Source: Flavihumibacter fluminis
Lineage (GTDB): Bacteria > Bacteroidota > Bacteroidia > Chitinophagales > Chitinophagaceae
Assembly (NCBI RefSeq): GCF_021491375.1
Contig: NZ_JAKEVY010000002.1
Coordinates: 62,001-126,000 of the forward strand
DNA length: 64,000 nt
Reading direction: 5' to 3'
Shown here: one piece after another, positions 8,767 to 17,468 of the stretch
How positions within the stretch are numbered: position 1 is the first letter of the stretch
How the letters are laid out: each line of letters opens with the position of its first letter
Notes under the pieces: generated by a model
Seen by the model: only the letters and a program-made list of their open reading frames with translations
Told to the model about the DNA's origin: nothing
The model's database searches: none
Program-made: the position numbers and the translations under genes

Positions 8767-9165
8767 ATGAATCTTTTTTTCTTACAAACTGCGGTTGCAT
8801 CCAATACCACAATCAACTATTTGCCCATCGCAATCCAATTGTTATTTGCGCTGGGATTTGTTGCCCTGACCCTTGGCGGCACCCATTTACTGGGCCCTTC
8901 GCGCAAAACAAGTGACAAGCTGGAGAATTTTGAAAGTGGTATCGAAGCAGTAGGAAATGCCCGTCAACCTGTAGCAATCAAGTATTTCCTGGTTGCCATC
9001 CTCTTCGTACTGTTTGACGTGGAAGTGATCTTTTTCTATCCCTATGCAGTGAATTTCAAAGAATTAGGTTGGAGTGGATTCCTCGCTGTACTGATGTTTG
9101 TGGGATTCTTTTTATGTGGATTCTATTACATCATCAAAAAAGGAGCCCTCCGTTGGGAGGATTAA
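8767..9165 (+). CDS. nuoA: NADH-quinone oxidoreductase subunit A
   Basis: 132 residues, three membrane spans, small hydrophobic subunit of respiratory complex I. Diagnostic segments are KLENFESGIEAVGNARQPVAIKYFLVAILFVLFDVEVIFFYPYAV, the usual NuoA core. The ATG at 8767 is preferred to an in-frame ATG at 8746, which would add seven polar residues and crowd the promoter box. First gene of a 14-gene operon. Confidence 0.95.
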   Translation: MNLFFLQTAVASNTTINYLPIAIQLLFALGFVALTLGGTHLLGPSRKTSDKLENFESGIEAVGNARQPVAIKYFLVAILFVLFDVEVIFFYPYAVNFKELGWSGFLAVLMFVGFFLCGFYYIIKKGALRWED

Positions 9166-9182
9166 TCTAAAAACAAAAGATT

Positions 9183-9764
9183 ATGGCACGTCCGGTACAA
9201 TACAATGTAAAAAATGAAGGCGGCAAGATTGTAACCATGGGAGAACTTCCTGATGGTCACATGGGTGAAGGTTTTTTTGCATCCAAGCTCAGCGATATCG
9301 TTGGGTTGGCCAGGAAGAATTCCATCTGGCCCCTGCCATTCGCAACTTCCTGCTGCGGTATCGAGTTCATGGCTACCATGGCATCTCATTATGACCTGGC
9401 AAGATTTGGTTCTGAACGCGTAGGTTTCTCTCCGCGTCAGTGCGACCTGCTGATGGTCATGGGAACCATCGCAAAGAAAATGGCCCCGGTTGTAAAGCAG
9501 GTGTACCTGCAGATGGCTGAGCCCCGTTGGGTAATTGCAGTTGGCGCCTGTGCTTCTTCAGGTGGTATTTTCGACAGCTACTCTGTATTGCAGGGAATCG
9601 ACCAGGTGGTACCGGTAGATGTATATGTGCCCGGTTGTCCGCCCCGCCCTGAAGCTATTATCGACGGTGTGATGAAGATCCAGGAACTGGTGGGCAATGA
9701 AAGCCTCCGTCGCAGAAACAGTGATCGATACAAAGCATTGCTTGAATCCTACGGCATACAATAA
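9183..9764 (+). CDS. nuoB: NADH-quinone oxidoreductase subunit B
   Basis: 193 residues. Peripheral-arm subunit that holds the terminal 4Fe-4S cluster N2. The adjacent cysteines of FATSCCGIEFM, the Cys of GACASSGG and the Cys of VPGCPPRPEAI are the four ligands. It begins 17 bases after nuoA and is followed by nuoC after 20 bases. Confidence 0.97.
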   Translation: MARPVQYNVKNEGGKIVTMGELPDGHMGEGFFASKLSDIVGLARKNSIWPLPFATSCCGIEFMATMASHYDLARFGSERVGFSPRQCDLLMVMGTIAKKMAPVVKQVYLQMAEPRWVIAVGACASSGGIFDSYSVLQGIDQVVPVDVYVPGCPPRPEAIIDGVMKIQELVGNESLRRRNSDRYKALLESYGIQ

Positions 9765-9784
9765 TATAAATCAGCAACACCATC

Positions 9785-10300
9785 ATGGTATTGACGAATG
9801 AATTTATTACGCAGAAACTGACTGAGAAATTTGGTGAAGCCATCACCAATATCGAAGAACCTTATGGCCTGCTGACCTTTGAAGTACCAAAGGAGATGAA
9901 CCTGAAAGTAATGCAGTTCCTGCATGATGATCCGGACCTTCAATTCCGTTTCCTGACAGATCTTTGCGGTGTTCATTATCCTGATCAGACCGGTCGTGAG
10001 CTGGGGGTGGTTTATCACCTGCACAACATGCCGGAAAATGTTCGGGTACGTTTGAAAGTGTTTACAAACATTCAGCAGCCGGATGTTTTCACTGCTACCA
10101 AACTGTATGAATCAGCCAACTGGCAGGAGCGTGAAACCTATGATTTCTATGGTATCAATTTCGTGGGACATCCTAACCTGAAGCGCATTCTGAATGTGGA
10201 TGAAATGGATTATTTCCCACTGAGAAAAGAGTACCCGCTGGAAGACCAGACCCGGATTGACAAGGATGATGAGATGTTCGGAAGAGGAGGAAGCATCTGA
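9785..10300 (+). CDS. nuoC: NADH-quinone oxidoreductase subunit C
   Basis: 171 residues. Contains the conserved 30-kDa-subunit region WQERETYDFYGINFVGHPNLKRIL and the following PLRKEYPL. Unlike E. coli it is separate from NuoD. It belongs to the quinone-reducing module of the peripheral arm. Confidence 0.96.
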   Translation: MVLTNEFITQKLTEKFGEAITNIEEPYGLLTFEVPKEMNLKVMQFLHDDPDLQFRFLTDLCGVHYPDQTGRELGVVYHLHNMPENVRVRLKVFTNIQQPDVFTATKLYESANWQERETYDFYGINFVGHPNLKRILNVDEMDYFPLRKEYPLEDQTRIDKDDEMFGRGGSI

Positions 10301-10347
10301 TCAAAAGAGGAAAACCTAGAAGCAACACCTTAAACAATTAGACAGCA

Positions 10348-11589
10348 ATGTCAGAACTCATACAACAAGAACAGCACCATGTTAAGCTTCCGGAAGGCTC
10401 GATCGGAAAGCAAACTACCACGCTGAACCTTGGTCCCACACACCCCGCCACGCACGGTGTATTCCAGAATATCCTGGAAGTAGACGGAGAAAGAATTGTG
10501 TCTGCGGAACAAACGGTTGGGTATATCCACCGGGCTTTTGAAAAGATTGCTGAACGCAGACCTTTATACCAGATTACGCCACTCACCGACCGACTGAACT
10601 ATTGTTCGGCTCCTATCAACAACATGGGCTGGCACCTGACCTGCGAAAAATTGCTGGGCGTGAAAACTCCCAAGCGCGTGGATTACCTGCGCGTGATCAT
10701 CATGGAGCTCTCCCGGATTTCGGATCACCTGATCTGTAACTCCATCGTTGGGGTGGATACCGGTGCCTTCACCGGCTTCCTGTATGTGATGCAGTACCGC
10801 GAACTCATTTATGAAATTTATGAAGAGATCTGCGGTAGCCGTCTCACTACGAATATTGGTCGCATTGGTGGTTTCGAGCGCGATTTCTCCAATACAGCTT
10901 TTGAAAAAATTGAACGTTTCCTCAAAGAATACCCGGTTGTACTGAAAGAGTTTGAAAATCTCTTCCAGCGGAACCGCATCTTCATGGAGCGCACCATGGG
11001 AACCGGTGGTATCAGTGCAGAAAGAGCATTGAACTATGGATTTACTGGTCCGAATTTGCGTGCTGCAGGTGTTGATTACGATGTTCGTGTCACAGCACCT
11101 TATTCTTCTTACGAAGATTTTGAATTTGAAATACCTGTAGGAACCACTGGTGATAACTACGATCGCTGGTTGGTACGTAACCAGGAAATGTGGCAGAGCC
11201 TGCGCATCATTGAACAGGCTTATCGCAAGATCCAGGAGTTCAAAGGTGAAGAAGCAACCGTGTACCATGCTGATGTTCCTGAATACTATCTCCCTAAAAA
11301 AGAGGATGTATATACGAAGATGGAAGCCCTGATCTGGCATTTCAAAATCATCATGGGTGAAATTGATATGCCGAAAGGAGAAGTGTACCACGCAGTAGAA
11401 GGAGGTAATGGAGAACTGGGCTTCTATCTGATCAGTGATGGTGGTCGTGCGCCGTTCCGCCTGCATTTCAGAAGACCCTGTTTCATTTATTACCAGGCTT
11501 ATTCTGAACTGACCAAAGGCGCCATGCTGAGTGACGCCATCATTACGCTGAGTAGTCTGAATTTGATTGCGGGAGAGATGGACGCGTAA
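10348..11589 (+). CDS. nuoD: NADH-quinone oxidoreductase subunit D
   Basis: 413 residues, the 49-kDa-type subunit that forms the quinone site with NuoB. Signatures are LGPTHPATHGVFQNILEVDGE at the N-terminus, GYIHRAFEKIAE, RLNYCSAPINNMGWHLTCEKLLG and the C-terminal GGRAPFRLHFRRPCF. A full-length separate NuoD. Confidence 0.97.
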   Translation: MSELIQQEQHHVKLPEGSIGKQTTTLNLGPTHPATHGVFQNILEVDGERIVSAEQTVGYIHRAFEKIAERRPLYQITPLTDRLNYCSAPINNMGWHLTCEKLLGVKTPKRVDYLRVIIMELSRISDHLICNSIVGVDTGAFTGFLYVMQYRELIYEIYEEICGSRLTTNIGRIGGFERDFSNTAFEKIERFLKEYPVVLKEFENLFQRNRIFMERTMGTGGISAERALNYGFTGPNLRAAGVDYDVRVTAPYSSYEDFEFEIPVGTTGDNYDRWLVRNQEMWQSLRIIEQAYRKIQEFKGEEATVYHADVPEYYLPKKEDVYTKMEALIWHFKIIMGEIDMPKGEVYHAVEGGNGELGFYLISDGGRAPFRLHFRRPCFIYYQAYSELTKGAMLSDAIITLSSLNLIAGEMDA

Positions 11590-11591
11590 GG

Positions 11592-11627
11592 AGAATTATG
11601 AAGTAGGAATTGTGAATTATGAATTGG
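11592..11627 (+). repeat. GAATTATGAA-type simple repeat
   Basis: AGAATTATGAAG, GAATTGTGAATTATGAATTGG: repeated GAATTRTGAA words in the 162-base gap between nuoD and nuoE. It resembles simple intergenic repeats often met in this phylum and has no visible function. Confidence 0.5.
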
Positions 11628-11720
11628 AGCCTGAAATTGCAGGCAAGTTGAGGAAGGGCGGGCACCCGATGGAAGAATAGTAAAATTAATAAAATAAAAG
11701 GCGTTGAGGGATGAGGTCGT

Positions 11721-11751
11721 CTCACATCTCACGTCTCACATCTCACTTTTT
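11721..11751 (+). repeat. Four-heptamer element, copy 2
   Basis: CTCACAT, CTCACGT, CTCACAT, CTCACTT, then TTT; the next base begins the nuoE ATG. It lies exactly where a leader would be. Confidence 0.8.
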
Positions 11752-12249
11752 ATGGTACCATTTTCAGAGGAAAAACTGGCCAAAGTACAGGAAATCATTG
11801 CAAGGTATCCGGAAGGAAAGCAGAAGTCTGCCTTGCTGCCTGTATTACACCTTGCGCAGGAAGTGCATGGCTGGCTGAGTGCGGAAACCATGGATTACGT
11901 GGCTTCCCTGTTGCAGATTGAACCGATTGAAGTGTATGAAGTGGCTACATTCTACTCCATGTACAACCTCAAGCCGGTTGGTAAATACATGTTTGAAGTA
12001 TGCCAGACAGGGCCCTGTATGATCAATGGCAGCGATGATATCGTGGACTATATCAAACAGCGGTTAGGCATTGGTGTTGGTGAAACTACACCAGACGGAC
12101 TCTTTACCCTGAAAACAGTGGAGTGCCTGGGCGCTTGTGGGTATGCACCCATGATGCAGCTGGGCAAACATTATAAAGAACACCTGACCCGCGAGAAAGT
12201 GGATCAGATTATCGAGGAGTGTCGGAAGCAGGCAGGACAATTAAACTAG
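11752..12249 (+). CDS. nuoE: NADH-quinone oxidoreductase subunit E
   Basis: 165 residues, thioredoxin-fold subunit binding the 2Fe-2S cluster N1a. Cluster ligands are in EVCQTGPCMINGS (C-x4-C) and VECLGACGYAPMMQL (C-x3-C). An in-frame ATG at 11704 would place 16 residues encoded by the repeat element at the N-terminus, so the ATG at 11752 (MVPFSEEKL) is preferred. Confidence 0.95.
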   Translation: MVPFSEEKLAKVQEIIARYPEGKQKSALLPVLHLAQEVHGWLSAETMDYVASLLQIEPIEVYEVATFYSMYNLKPVGKYMFEVCQTGPCMINGSDDIVDYIKQRLGIGVGETTPDGLFTLKTVECLGACGYAPMMQLGKHYKEHLTREKVDQIIEECRKQAGQLN

Positions 12250-12266
12250 TGAATGCGTTACGTGTT

Positions 12267-12297
12267 CTCACGTCTCACATCTCACGTCTCACTTTTT
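12267..12297 (+). repeat. Four-heptamer element, copy 3
   Basis: CTCACGT, CTCACAT, CTCACGT, CTCACTT, then TTT, between the nuoE stop and the nuoF start. Confidence 0.8.
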
Positions 12298-12315
12298 AAA
12301 TGACGAATTTTCCAT

Positions 12316-13668
12316 ATGGGCGTTAAACTACTTTTAGAGAAAGCACATGTTGAAGGCATCCGCTCTTACGAGGTATATCGCAGAGAGGGTGGCTATCGTG
12401 CCGTGGAGAAAGCATTGAAGACAATGAGTCCGGATGCGGTTACCGAGGAAGTAAAGAAAAGCGGACTGCGGGGTAGAGGTGGTGCCGGATTCCCTTCCGG
12501 TATGAAGTGGAGTTTCCTTGCCAAACCGGAAGGCGTTCCCCGTCACCTGGTTTGTAATGCAGATGAATCGGAGCCCGGTACCTTCAAAGACCGCTACCTG
12601 ATGGAGTTCCTGCCGCACCTGTTGATTGAAGGCCTGATCGTATCCTCTTTCGCCCTGGGTTCTAATGCAACCTATATTTATATCCGTGGCGAATATGCAT
12701 GGATTCCCGATATCCTGGAGCAGGCAATTGCTGAAGCAAAAGCCAATGGATGGTTGGGAAAAAATATTTTGGGTTCCGGCTTTGATTGTGAGATCTATGT
12801 ACAGCGCGGAGCAGGTGCTTATATCTGTGGAGAAGAAACCGCCCTCATTGAATCTCTTGAAGGCAAGAGAGGTAACCCACGTATCAAACCTCCCTTCCCG
12901 GCAGTGAAAGGTGTATGGGATCGCCCAACTGTGGTGAACAATGTGGAAACCCTGGCAGCAGTTGTACCCATCATCAATATGGGTGGTGAAGAATATGCGA
13001 AGATTGGTGTGGGACGTTCAACCGGTACCAAACTGATTTCTGCCTGCGGTAATATCAACAAACCGGGAGTATACGAAATTGATATGACCATCTCCGTGGA
13101 AGAATTCATCTACAGTGATGAATACTGCGGTGGTATTAAAAATGGCAAACGCCTGAAAGCCTGTATCCCGGGCGGATCTTCAGTTCCCATTCTGCCGGCT
13201 AACCTGCTGCTGAAAACAGCCAAAGGTGAAACCCGCTACATGAATTACGAGAGCCTGAGTGATGGTGGTTTTGCCACAGGTTCCATGATGGGCTCCGGTG
13301 GTTTCATTGTGCTGGATGAAGATCAGTGTGTGGTGAAGAATACCTATACCCTGGCCCGCTTCTATCGCCATGAAAGCTGCGGACAATGTTCTCCCTGCAG
13401 GGAAGGAACCGGCTGGATGGAAAAGATCCTCAAGAATATTGATATGGGTAAAGGCAAGATGAGTGATATCGATCTGCTTTGGGATATCCAGCGCAAGATT
13501 GAGGGTAACACAATTTGTCCTTTGGGTGATGCGGCTGCCTGGCCGGTTGCTGCTGCCATCCGCCATTTCCGCGATGAGTTTGAATGGCATGTGAAGAACC
13601 CGCAGGAGTGTTTGACGAGGAATTATGGATTAGCGCATTATGCTGATCCGCTGGTGATTCCGGCGTAG
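12316..13668 (+). CDS. nuoF: NADH-quinone oxidoreductase subunit F
   Basis: 450 residues, the NADH- and FMN-binding subunit. The NADH site GLRGRGGAGFPSGMKW, the FMN region NADESEPGTFKDR, GAGAYICGEETALIESLEGKRG and the 4Fe-4S (N3) motif ESCGQCSPCREGT plus a later Cys in TICPLGD are all present. With NuoE it forms the electron-input module, so this complex is expected to oxidise NADH rather than ferredoxin alone. Confidence 0.97.
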   Translation: MGVKLLLEKAHVEGIRSYEVYRREGGYRAVEKALKTMSPDAVTEEVKKSGLRGRGGAGFPSGMKWSFLAKPEGVPRHLVCNADESEPGTFKDRYLMEFLPHLLIEGLIVSSFALGSNATYIYIRGEYAWIPDILEQAIAEAKANGWLGKNILGSGFDCEIYVQRGAGAYICGEETALIESLEGKRGNPRIKPPFPAVKGVWDRPTVVNNVETLAAVVPIINMGGEEYAKIGVGRSTGTKLISACGNINKPGVYEIDMTISVEEFIYSDEYCGGIKNGKRLKACIPGGSSVPILPANLLLKTAKGETRYMNYESLSDGGFATGSMMGSGGFIVLDEDQCVVKNTYTLARFYRHESCGQCSPCREGTGWMEKILKNIDMGKGKMSDIDLLWDIQRKIEGNTICPLGDAAAWPVAAAIRHFRDEFEWHVKNPQECLTRNYGLAHYADPLVIPA

Positions 13669-13670
13669 CA

Positions 13671-13698
13671 AAGTGAGACGTCAGACGTCAGACGTGAG
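13671..13698 (-). repeat. Four-heptamer element, copy 4
   Basis: Inverse orientation: AAGTGAG, ACGTCAG, ACGTCAG, ACGTGAG on the plus strand, starting two bases after the nuoF stop. Confidence 0.8.
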
Positions 13699-13733
13699 AA
13701 GAAGAATACTATAATGAAGTTGACTATATAACT

Positions 13734-14855
13734 ATGTCAGAAGAGAAAAAACTATTCAAAGTAACCATCGATAATATCACGGTGGACGTAGAACCAGGAA
13801 CTACCATCCTGAATGCTGCCCGGATGATTGGTGGTGAAGTGACACCACCCGCGATGTGTTACTACAGCAAGCTGAAAAACAGCGGTGGTAAATGTCGTAC
13901 CTGCCTGGTGGAAGTGGCTGCAGGTTCTACTGCGGATCCCCGCCCCATGCCCAAGCTCGTGGCCAGCTGTCGTACTACCGTAATGGATGGTATGATCGTT
14001 AAGAACATTACCAGTGAACGTGTGCTGGATGCCCGCGCAGGTGTGGTGGAATTTCTTCTCTTAAACCATCCGCTGGATTGCCCTATCTGCGACCAGGCCG
14101 GTGAATGTCACCTGCAGGATCTCAGCTATGAGCATGGCAAGGAAGGTACCCGGTATGAGTTCAAGCGTCGTACCTTCAAGAAACACGACCTGGGTGAATA
14201 TATCCAGTTGCACATGACCCGCTGTATCCTATGCTATCGTTGTGTGTTCACAGCAGATCAGCTGACCAATAAACGCGTACATGGTGTTCTGGACAGAGGA
14301 GATCATGCTGAGATCGCTACCTATATTGAAAAATCTCTCGATAATGATTTCATCGGCAACGTGATTGATGTTTGTCCGGTTGGCGCATTGACTGATAAAA
14401 CCTTCCGATTCAAAAACCGCGTATGGTTTACCAAGCCGGTAGATGCACATCGCGATTGCAGCAAGTGTTGTGGTGAAGTACAATTGTGGATGCGCGGTGA
14501 TGAAGTATTTCGTGTTACTGCCCGCAAAGATGAATGGGGTGAAGTTAAAGATTCCACCAAGGGTGGTCCCGGCTGGATTTGTAATGAATGTCGCTTTGAG
14601 AAAAAAGATGCGAAAGACTGGACAATTGATGGTCCGACTCAGGTAAACCGTCACTCGGTGATTTCACAAGGTCACTATGTTAACGTAGTGAAACCCAAGG
14701 AAACACTGCCGGATGTGATGGGTGGCCGCGGACCCAAATTGCTGATGAATATTCATACGGTCAGTGAAGTGAACCGCCCGGAGATTGAACTGAGTAAGAT
14801 TCAGGGCCCGGCTCACAGCGATGATTTCAAGAACAGCCTCGATAACGGTAAATAG
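13734..14855 (+). CDS. nuoG: NADH-quinone oxidoreductase subunit G, short form
   Basis: 373 residues against roughly 680-900 for classical NuoG. An N-terminal 2Fe-2S domain (MCYYSKLKNSGGKCRTCLVEV), the His-Cys3 cluster region HPLDCPICDQAGECHLQD, the 4Fe-4S region TRCILCYRCVF...VCPVGAL and a partial molybdopterin-family Fe-S domain (CSKCCGEVQLW...WICNECRF) are present; the large molybdopterin-like domain is absent. The end of the frame is clean, with nuoH starting 9 bases later, so it is a short subunit rather than a frameshifted one. Similar short NuoG proteins occur in Bacteroidota (from memory). Confidence 0.9.
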   Translation: MSEEKKLFKVTIDNITVDVEPGTTILNAARMIGGEVTPPAMCYYSKLKNSGGKCRTCLVEVAAGSTADPRPMPKLVASCRTTVMDGMIVKNITSERVLDARAGVVEFLLLNHPLDCPICDQAGECHLQDLSYEHGKEGTRYEFKRRTFKKHDLGEYIQLHMTRCILCYRCVFTADQLTNKRVHGVLDRGDHAEIATYIEKSLDNDFIGNVIDVCPVGALTDKTFRFKNRVWFTKPVDAHRDCSKCCGEVQLWMRGDEVFRVTARKDEWGEVKDSTKGGPGWICNECRFEKKDAKDWTIDGPTQVNRHSVISQGHYVNVVKPKETLPDVMGGRGPKLLMNIHTVSEVNRPEIELSKIQGPAHSDDFKNSLDNGK

Positions 14856-14864
14856 ATTAGGACA

Positions 14865-15938
14865 ATGATACAACTTGCAATAGACCTGGCCTTTGTACTG
14901 GAGAAAGCTATCCTCATTGGTGGCATTATCTCCGTATCGCTGCTGGTGGCCATGTATTCTACCTGGGCAGAACGTAAGGTAGCCGGTTTCATGCAGGACC
15001 GCCTGGGTCCGAACCGCGCGGGTCCCTTTGGTTTGTTCCAGCCCCTGGCAGATGGTTTGAAACTCTTCATGAAGGAAGAGATCATCCCCAATGCTTCCAA
15101 CAAATTCCTGTTCATCCTGGGACCTGGGCTGGCTATGATGACCGCCATGATGACCAGTGCAGTGATTCCCTGGGGAAAGCAGATTGAAATTTTCGGTCGC
15201 ACTGTAGACCTGCAAATAGCTGATATCAATATTGGTATCCTTTACATCTTTGCTGTATTAAGTATGGGTGTATATGGTATCATGATTGGTGGATGGGCTT
15301 CCAATAATAAATTCTCCCTGCTGGCTGCGCTTCGTGGTGCATCGCAGATGATATCTTATGAACTGGCCATGGGCTTGTCTATTATCGCCCTTTTAATGTT
15401 AACCGGTTCGCTGAGTTTAAAAACCATTGTGGAATTACAAAGTGCCTCCGGTGGTTGGTGGAATATTGCGTATCAACCTTTAGGTTTTCTGATCTTCATT
15501 GTTTGTGCGTTTGCTGAGTGTAACCGTACACCCTTTGATTTACCGGAAGCAGAGAACGAATTAAACTTTGGTTATCATCAGGAATATTCTTCCATGAAAC
15601 TTGGGTTCTATCTCTTCGCAGAGTATATCAATATGTTCATGAGCAGTGTGCTGATGGCAACGCTGTACTTCGGTGGATACGATATACCATTTGTAAATGA
15701 CGCCAGTCTGATTGAAAGCATGGGGATGAATCTGGTAGCTGTGCTGCAGGGCTTGTCGCTCTTCCTGAAAGCTGCCTTCTTCATATTTGTGTTCATGTGG
15801 GTGCGCTGGACCATCCCGCGCTTCCGTTATGATCAGTTGATGCACCTTGGATGGAAAGTGATGATTCCGCTGGCGCTGTTCAACATGCTGATAACAGCCA
15901 TCGTAGTATTGATCCGCGAAAATGGATGGCCCTTTTAA
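14865..15938 (+). CDS. nuoH: NADH-quinone oxidoreductase subunit H
   Basis: 357 residues, about eight membrane spans, the subunit joining the peripheral and membrane arms and lining the quinone channel. Signatures are AERKVAGFMQDRLGPNRAGPFGLFQPLADGLKLFMKE and the acidic loop FAECNRTPFDLPEAENELNFGYHQEYSSMKLG. Confidence 0.97.
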   Translation: MIQLAIDLAFVLEKAILIGGIISVSLLVAMYSTWAERKVAGFMQDRLGPNRAGPFGLFQPLADGLKLFMKEEIIPNASNKFLFILGPGLAMMTAMMTSAVIPWGKQIEIFGRTVDLQIADINIGILYIFAVLSMGVYGIMIGGWASNNKFSLLAALRGASQMISYELAMGLSIIALLMLTGSLSLKTIVELQSASGGWWNIAYQPLGFLIFIVCAFAECNRTPFDLPEAENELNFGYHQEYSSMKLGFYLFAEYINMFMSSVLMATLYFGGYDIPFVNDASLIESMGMNLVAVLQGLSLFLKAAFFIFVFMWVRWTIPRFRYDQLMHLGWKVMIPLALFNMLITAIVVLIRENGWPF

Positions 15939-15991
15939 CTTGAATCAAACTTGGCCTGTAACCAGTTTAAAAATATTTTTACGCCCGAATT

Positions 15992-16537
15992 ATGCAAATG
16001 CTCACCAATAGATCCAAAGCAGTAGATCGTCATCCAATGACGGTGTGGGAGAAAATGTACCTGCCTGCGATTGCCAAAGGAATGAGTATCACTCTGTCGC
16101 ATTTCTTTAAGAAGAAACCAACCATCAATTTTCCGGAGGAGACAAGACCCTTCAGCCCAGTTTTCCGTGGCTTGCATATTCTCAACCGCGATGAGGAAGG
16201 CAGAGAGAATTGTACCGCCTGTGGTTTGTGTGCAGTTGCCTGTCCGGCTGAAGCCATCACCATGGAAGCAGCTGAACGCAAGGAGGGTGAAGAGCATCTG
16301 TATCGCGAAGAAAAGTATGCAGCCAAATACGAGATCAATATGTTGCGTTGCATCTTCTGCGGATTGTGTGAGGAAGCCTGTCCGAAAGATGCGATTTACC
16401 TGAGTGAAACCTTTGCTCCATCCAATTATAAGAGAGAAGGATTTATTTATGGTAAGAATGACCTCCTGATTCCGGATCCGAAAAAAGAACCGGAACTCTA
16501 CCAGAAAGCGGTAGGGGAGAGAGCCAGAAAAAAGTAA
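15992..16537 (+). CDS. nuoI: NADH-quinone oxidoreductase subunit I
   Basis: 181 residues with two 4Fe-4S motifs, CTACGLCAVACP and CIFCGLCEEACP, carrying clusters N6a and N6b toward NuoB. An amphipathic N-terminal region precedes them. The reading begins 53 bases after nuoH; ATGCAAATG offers a second start six bases on. Confidence 0.96.
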   Translation: MQMLTNRSKAVDRHPMTVWEKMYLPAIAKGMSITLSHFFKKKPTINFPEETRPFSPVFRGLHILNRDEEGRENCTACGLCAVACPAEAITMEAAERKEGEEHLYREEKYAAKYEINMLRCIFCGLCEEACPKDAIYLSETFAPSNYKREGFIYGKNDLLIPDPKKEPELYQKAVGERARKK

Positions 16538-16571
16538 CAGACATCTTTACAAGTAACTGCGAACAACAAAC

Positions 16572-17069
16572 ATGAACATCACAGAAATATTATTTTGGTT
16601 GCTGACTGCGGTCGCCCTGGGAGGTGCCCTGTTGGTGGTTACCAGTAAGAATCCGGTTTACAGTGTGCTGGCACTCATCGCCACTTTCTTTGCATTATCC
16701 GGACATTATATCCTGCTCAACGCACAATTCCTGGCAGTAGTGAACCTGATCGTATATGCAGGTGCCATCATGGTACTGTTTCTGTTCGTGATCATGCTCA
16801 TGAACCTGAACACGGAAACAGAACCACAGAAAAACAAATGGCTGAAACTGGCGGGAACCATCGCCGGTGGCTGTTTCCTGCTGGTATTGGTGGCGGCCCT
16901 CAGAGAAGCTGACAGCAAATCCACTATGGCATTGGTAGGAGAGGGTGATACGGGATTGATTCAAAACCTGGGTAAGGCACTGTTCAATGAGTATGTGATC
17001 CCGTTTGAGATCAGTAGTGTGCTGTTTTTGAGTGCGATGGTGGGGGCAGTGGTACTCGGGAAGAAGTGA
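16572..17069 (+). CDS. nuoJ: NADH-quinone oxidoreductase subunit J
   Basis: 165 residues, five membrane spans, with NPVYSVLALIATFFALSGHYILLNAQFLAVVNLIVYAGAIMVLFLFVIMLMNL, the core of the NuoJ family. The C-terminal ...GAVVLGKK and the stop TGA fall inside a heptamer element (17064-17091), so the element supplies the end of the gene. Confidence 0.96.
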   Translation: MNITEILFWLLTAVALGGALLVVTSKNPVYSVLALIATFFALSGHYILLNAQFLAVVNLIVYAGAIMVLFLFVIMLMNLNTETEPQKNKWLKLAGTIAGGCFLLVLVAALREADSKSTMALVGEGDTGLIQNLGKALFNEYVIPFEISSVLFLSAMVGAVVLGKK

Positions 17070-17091
17070 GACGTCAGACGTGAGACGTGAG
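17064..17091 (-). repeat. Four-heptamer element, copy 5
   Basis: AAGTGAG, ACGTCAG, ACGTGAG, ACGTGAG on the plus strand. The TGA of the first unit (17067-17069) is the nuoJ stop codon. Confidence 0.8.
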
Positions 17092-17125
17092 AAGATAAAT
17101 CGAAGAACCTAAAAGACAACATAAG

Positions 17126-17467
17126 ATGCCTATAAATCTCTACATATTCCTGGCGCTGGCCCTGTTTTCGATCGGGGTGATTGGCGTGCTTACGAGGCGA
17201 AATGCCATCATCATTTTCATGTGTATTGAATTGATGTTAAATGCCGTTAACCTGTTGCTGGTTGCCTTTTCCAAAATGCACCTGGCTGATAGCATGGCTG
17301 CTGGCGCGGCGCCCACCCTTACCAATGGGATCGACGCACAGTTATTTGTATTCTTTATCATGGTTGTGGCAGCAGCAGAAGTGACAGTGGGATTAGCCAT
17401 TATTGTTATGATGTACCGTAATATCCATTCGGTGGATGTGAATTTCCTGAACAGACTGAAAAACTGA
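17126..17467 (+). CDS. nuoK: NADH-quinone oxidoreductase subunit K
   Basis: 113 residues, three spans, MrpC-related membrane subunit of the proton path. Conserved [35 protein letters not shown] includes the membrane Glu, and [17 protein letters not shown] closes the core. nuoL begins after one intervening base. Confidence 0.96.
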   Translation: MPINLYIFLALALFSIGVIGVLTRRNAIIIFMCIELMLNAVNLLLVAFSKMHLADSMAAGAAPTLTNGIDAQLFVFFIMVVAAAEVTVGLAIIVMMYRNIHSVDVNFLNRLKN

Positions 17468-17468
17468 T

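Noticed and set aside
10564-11466. Minus-strand open frame of 300 codons opposite nuoD
   Set aside because: Shadow of nuoD, which is fully conserved.
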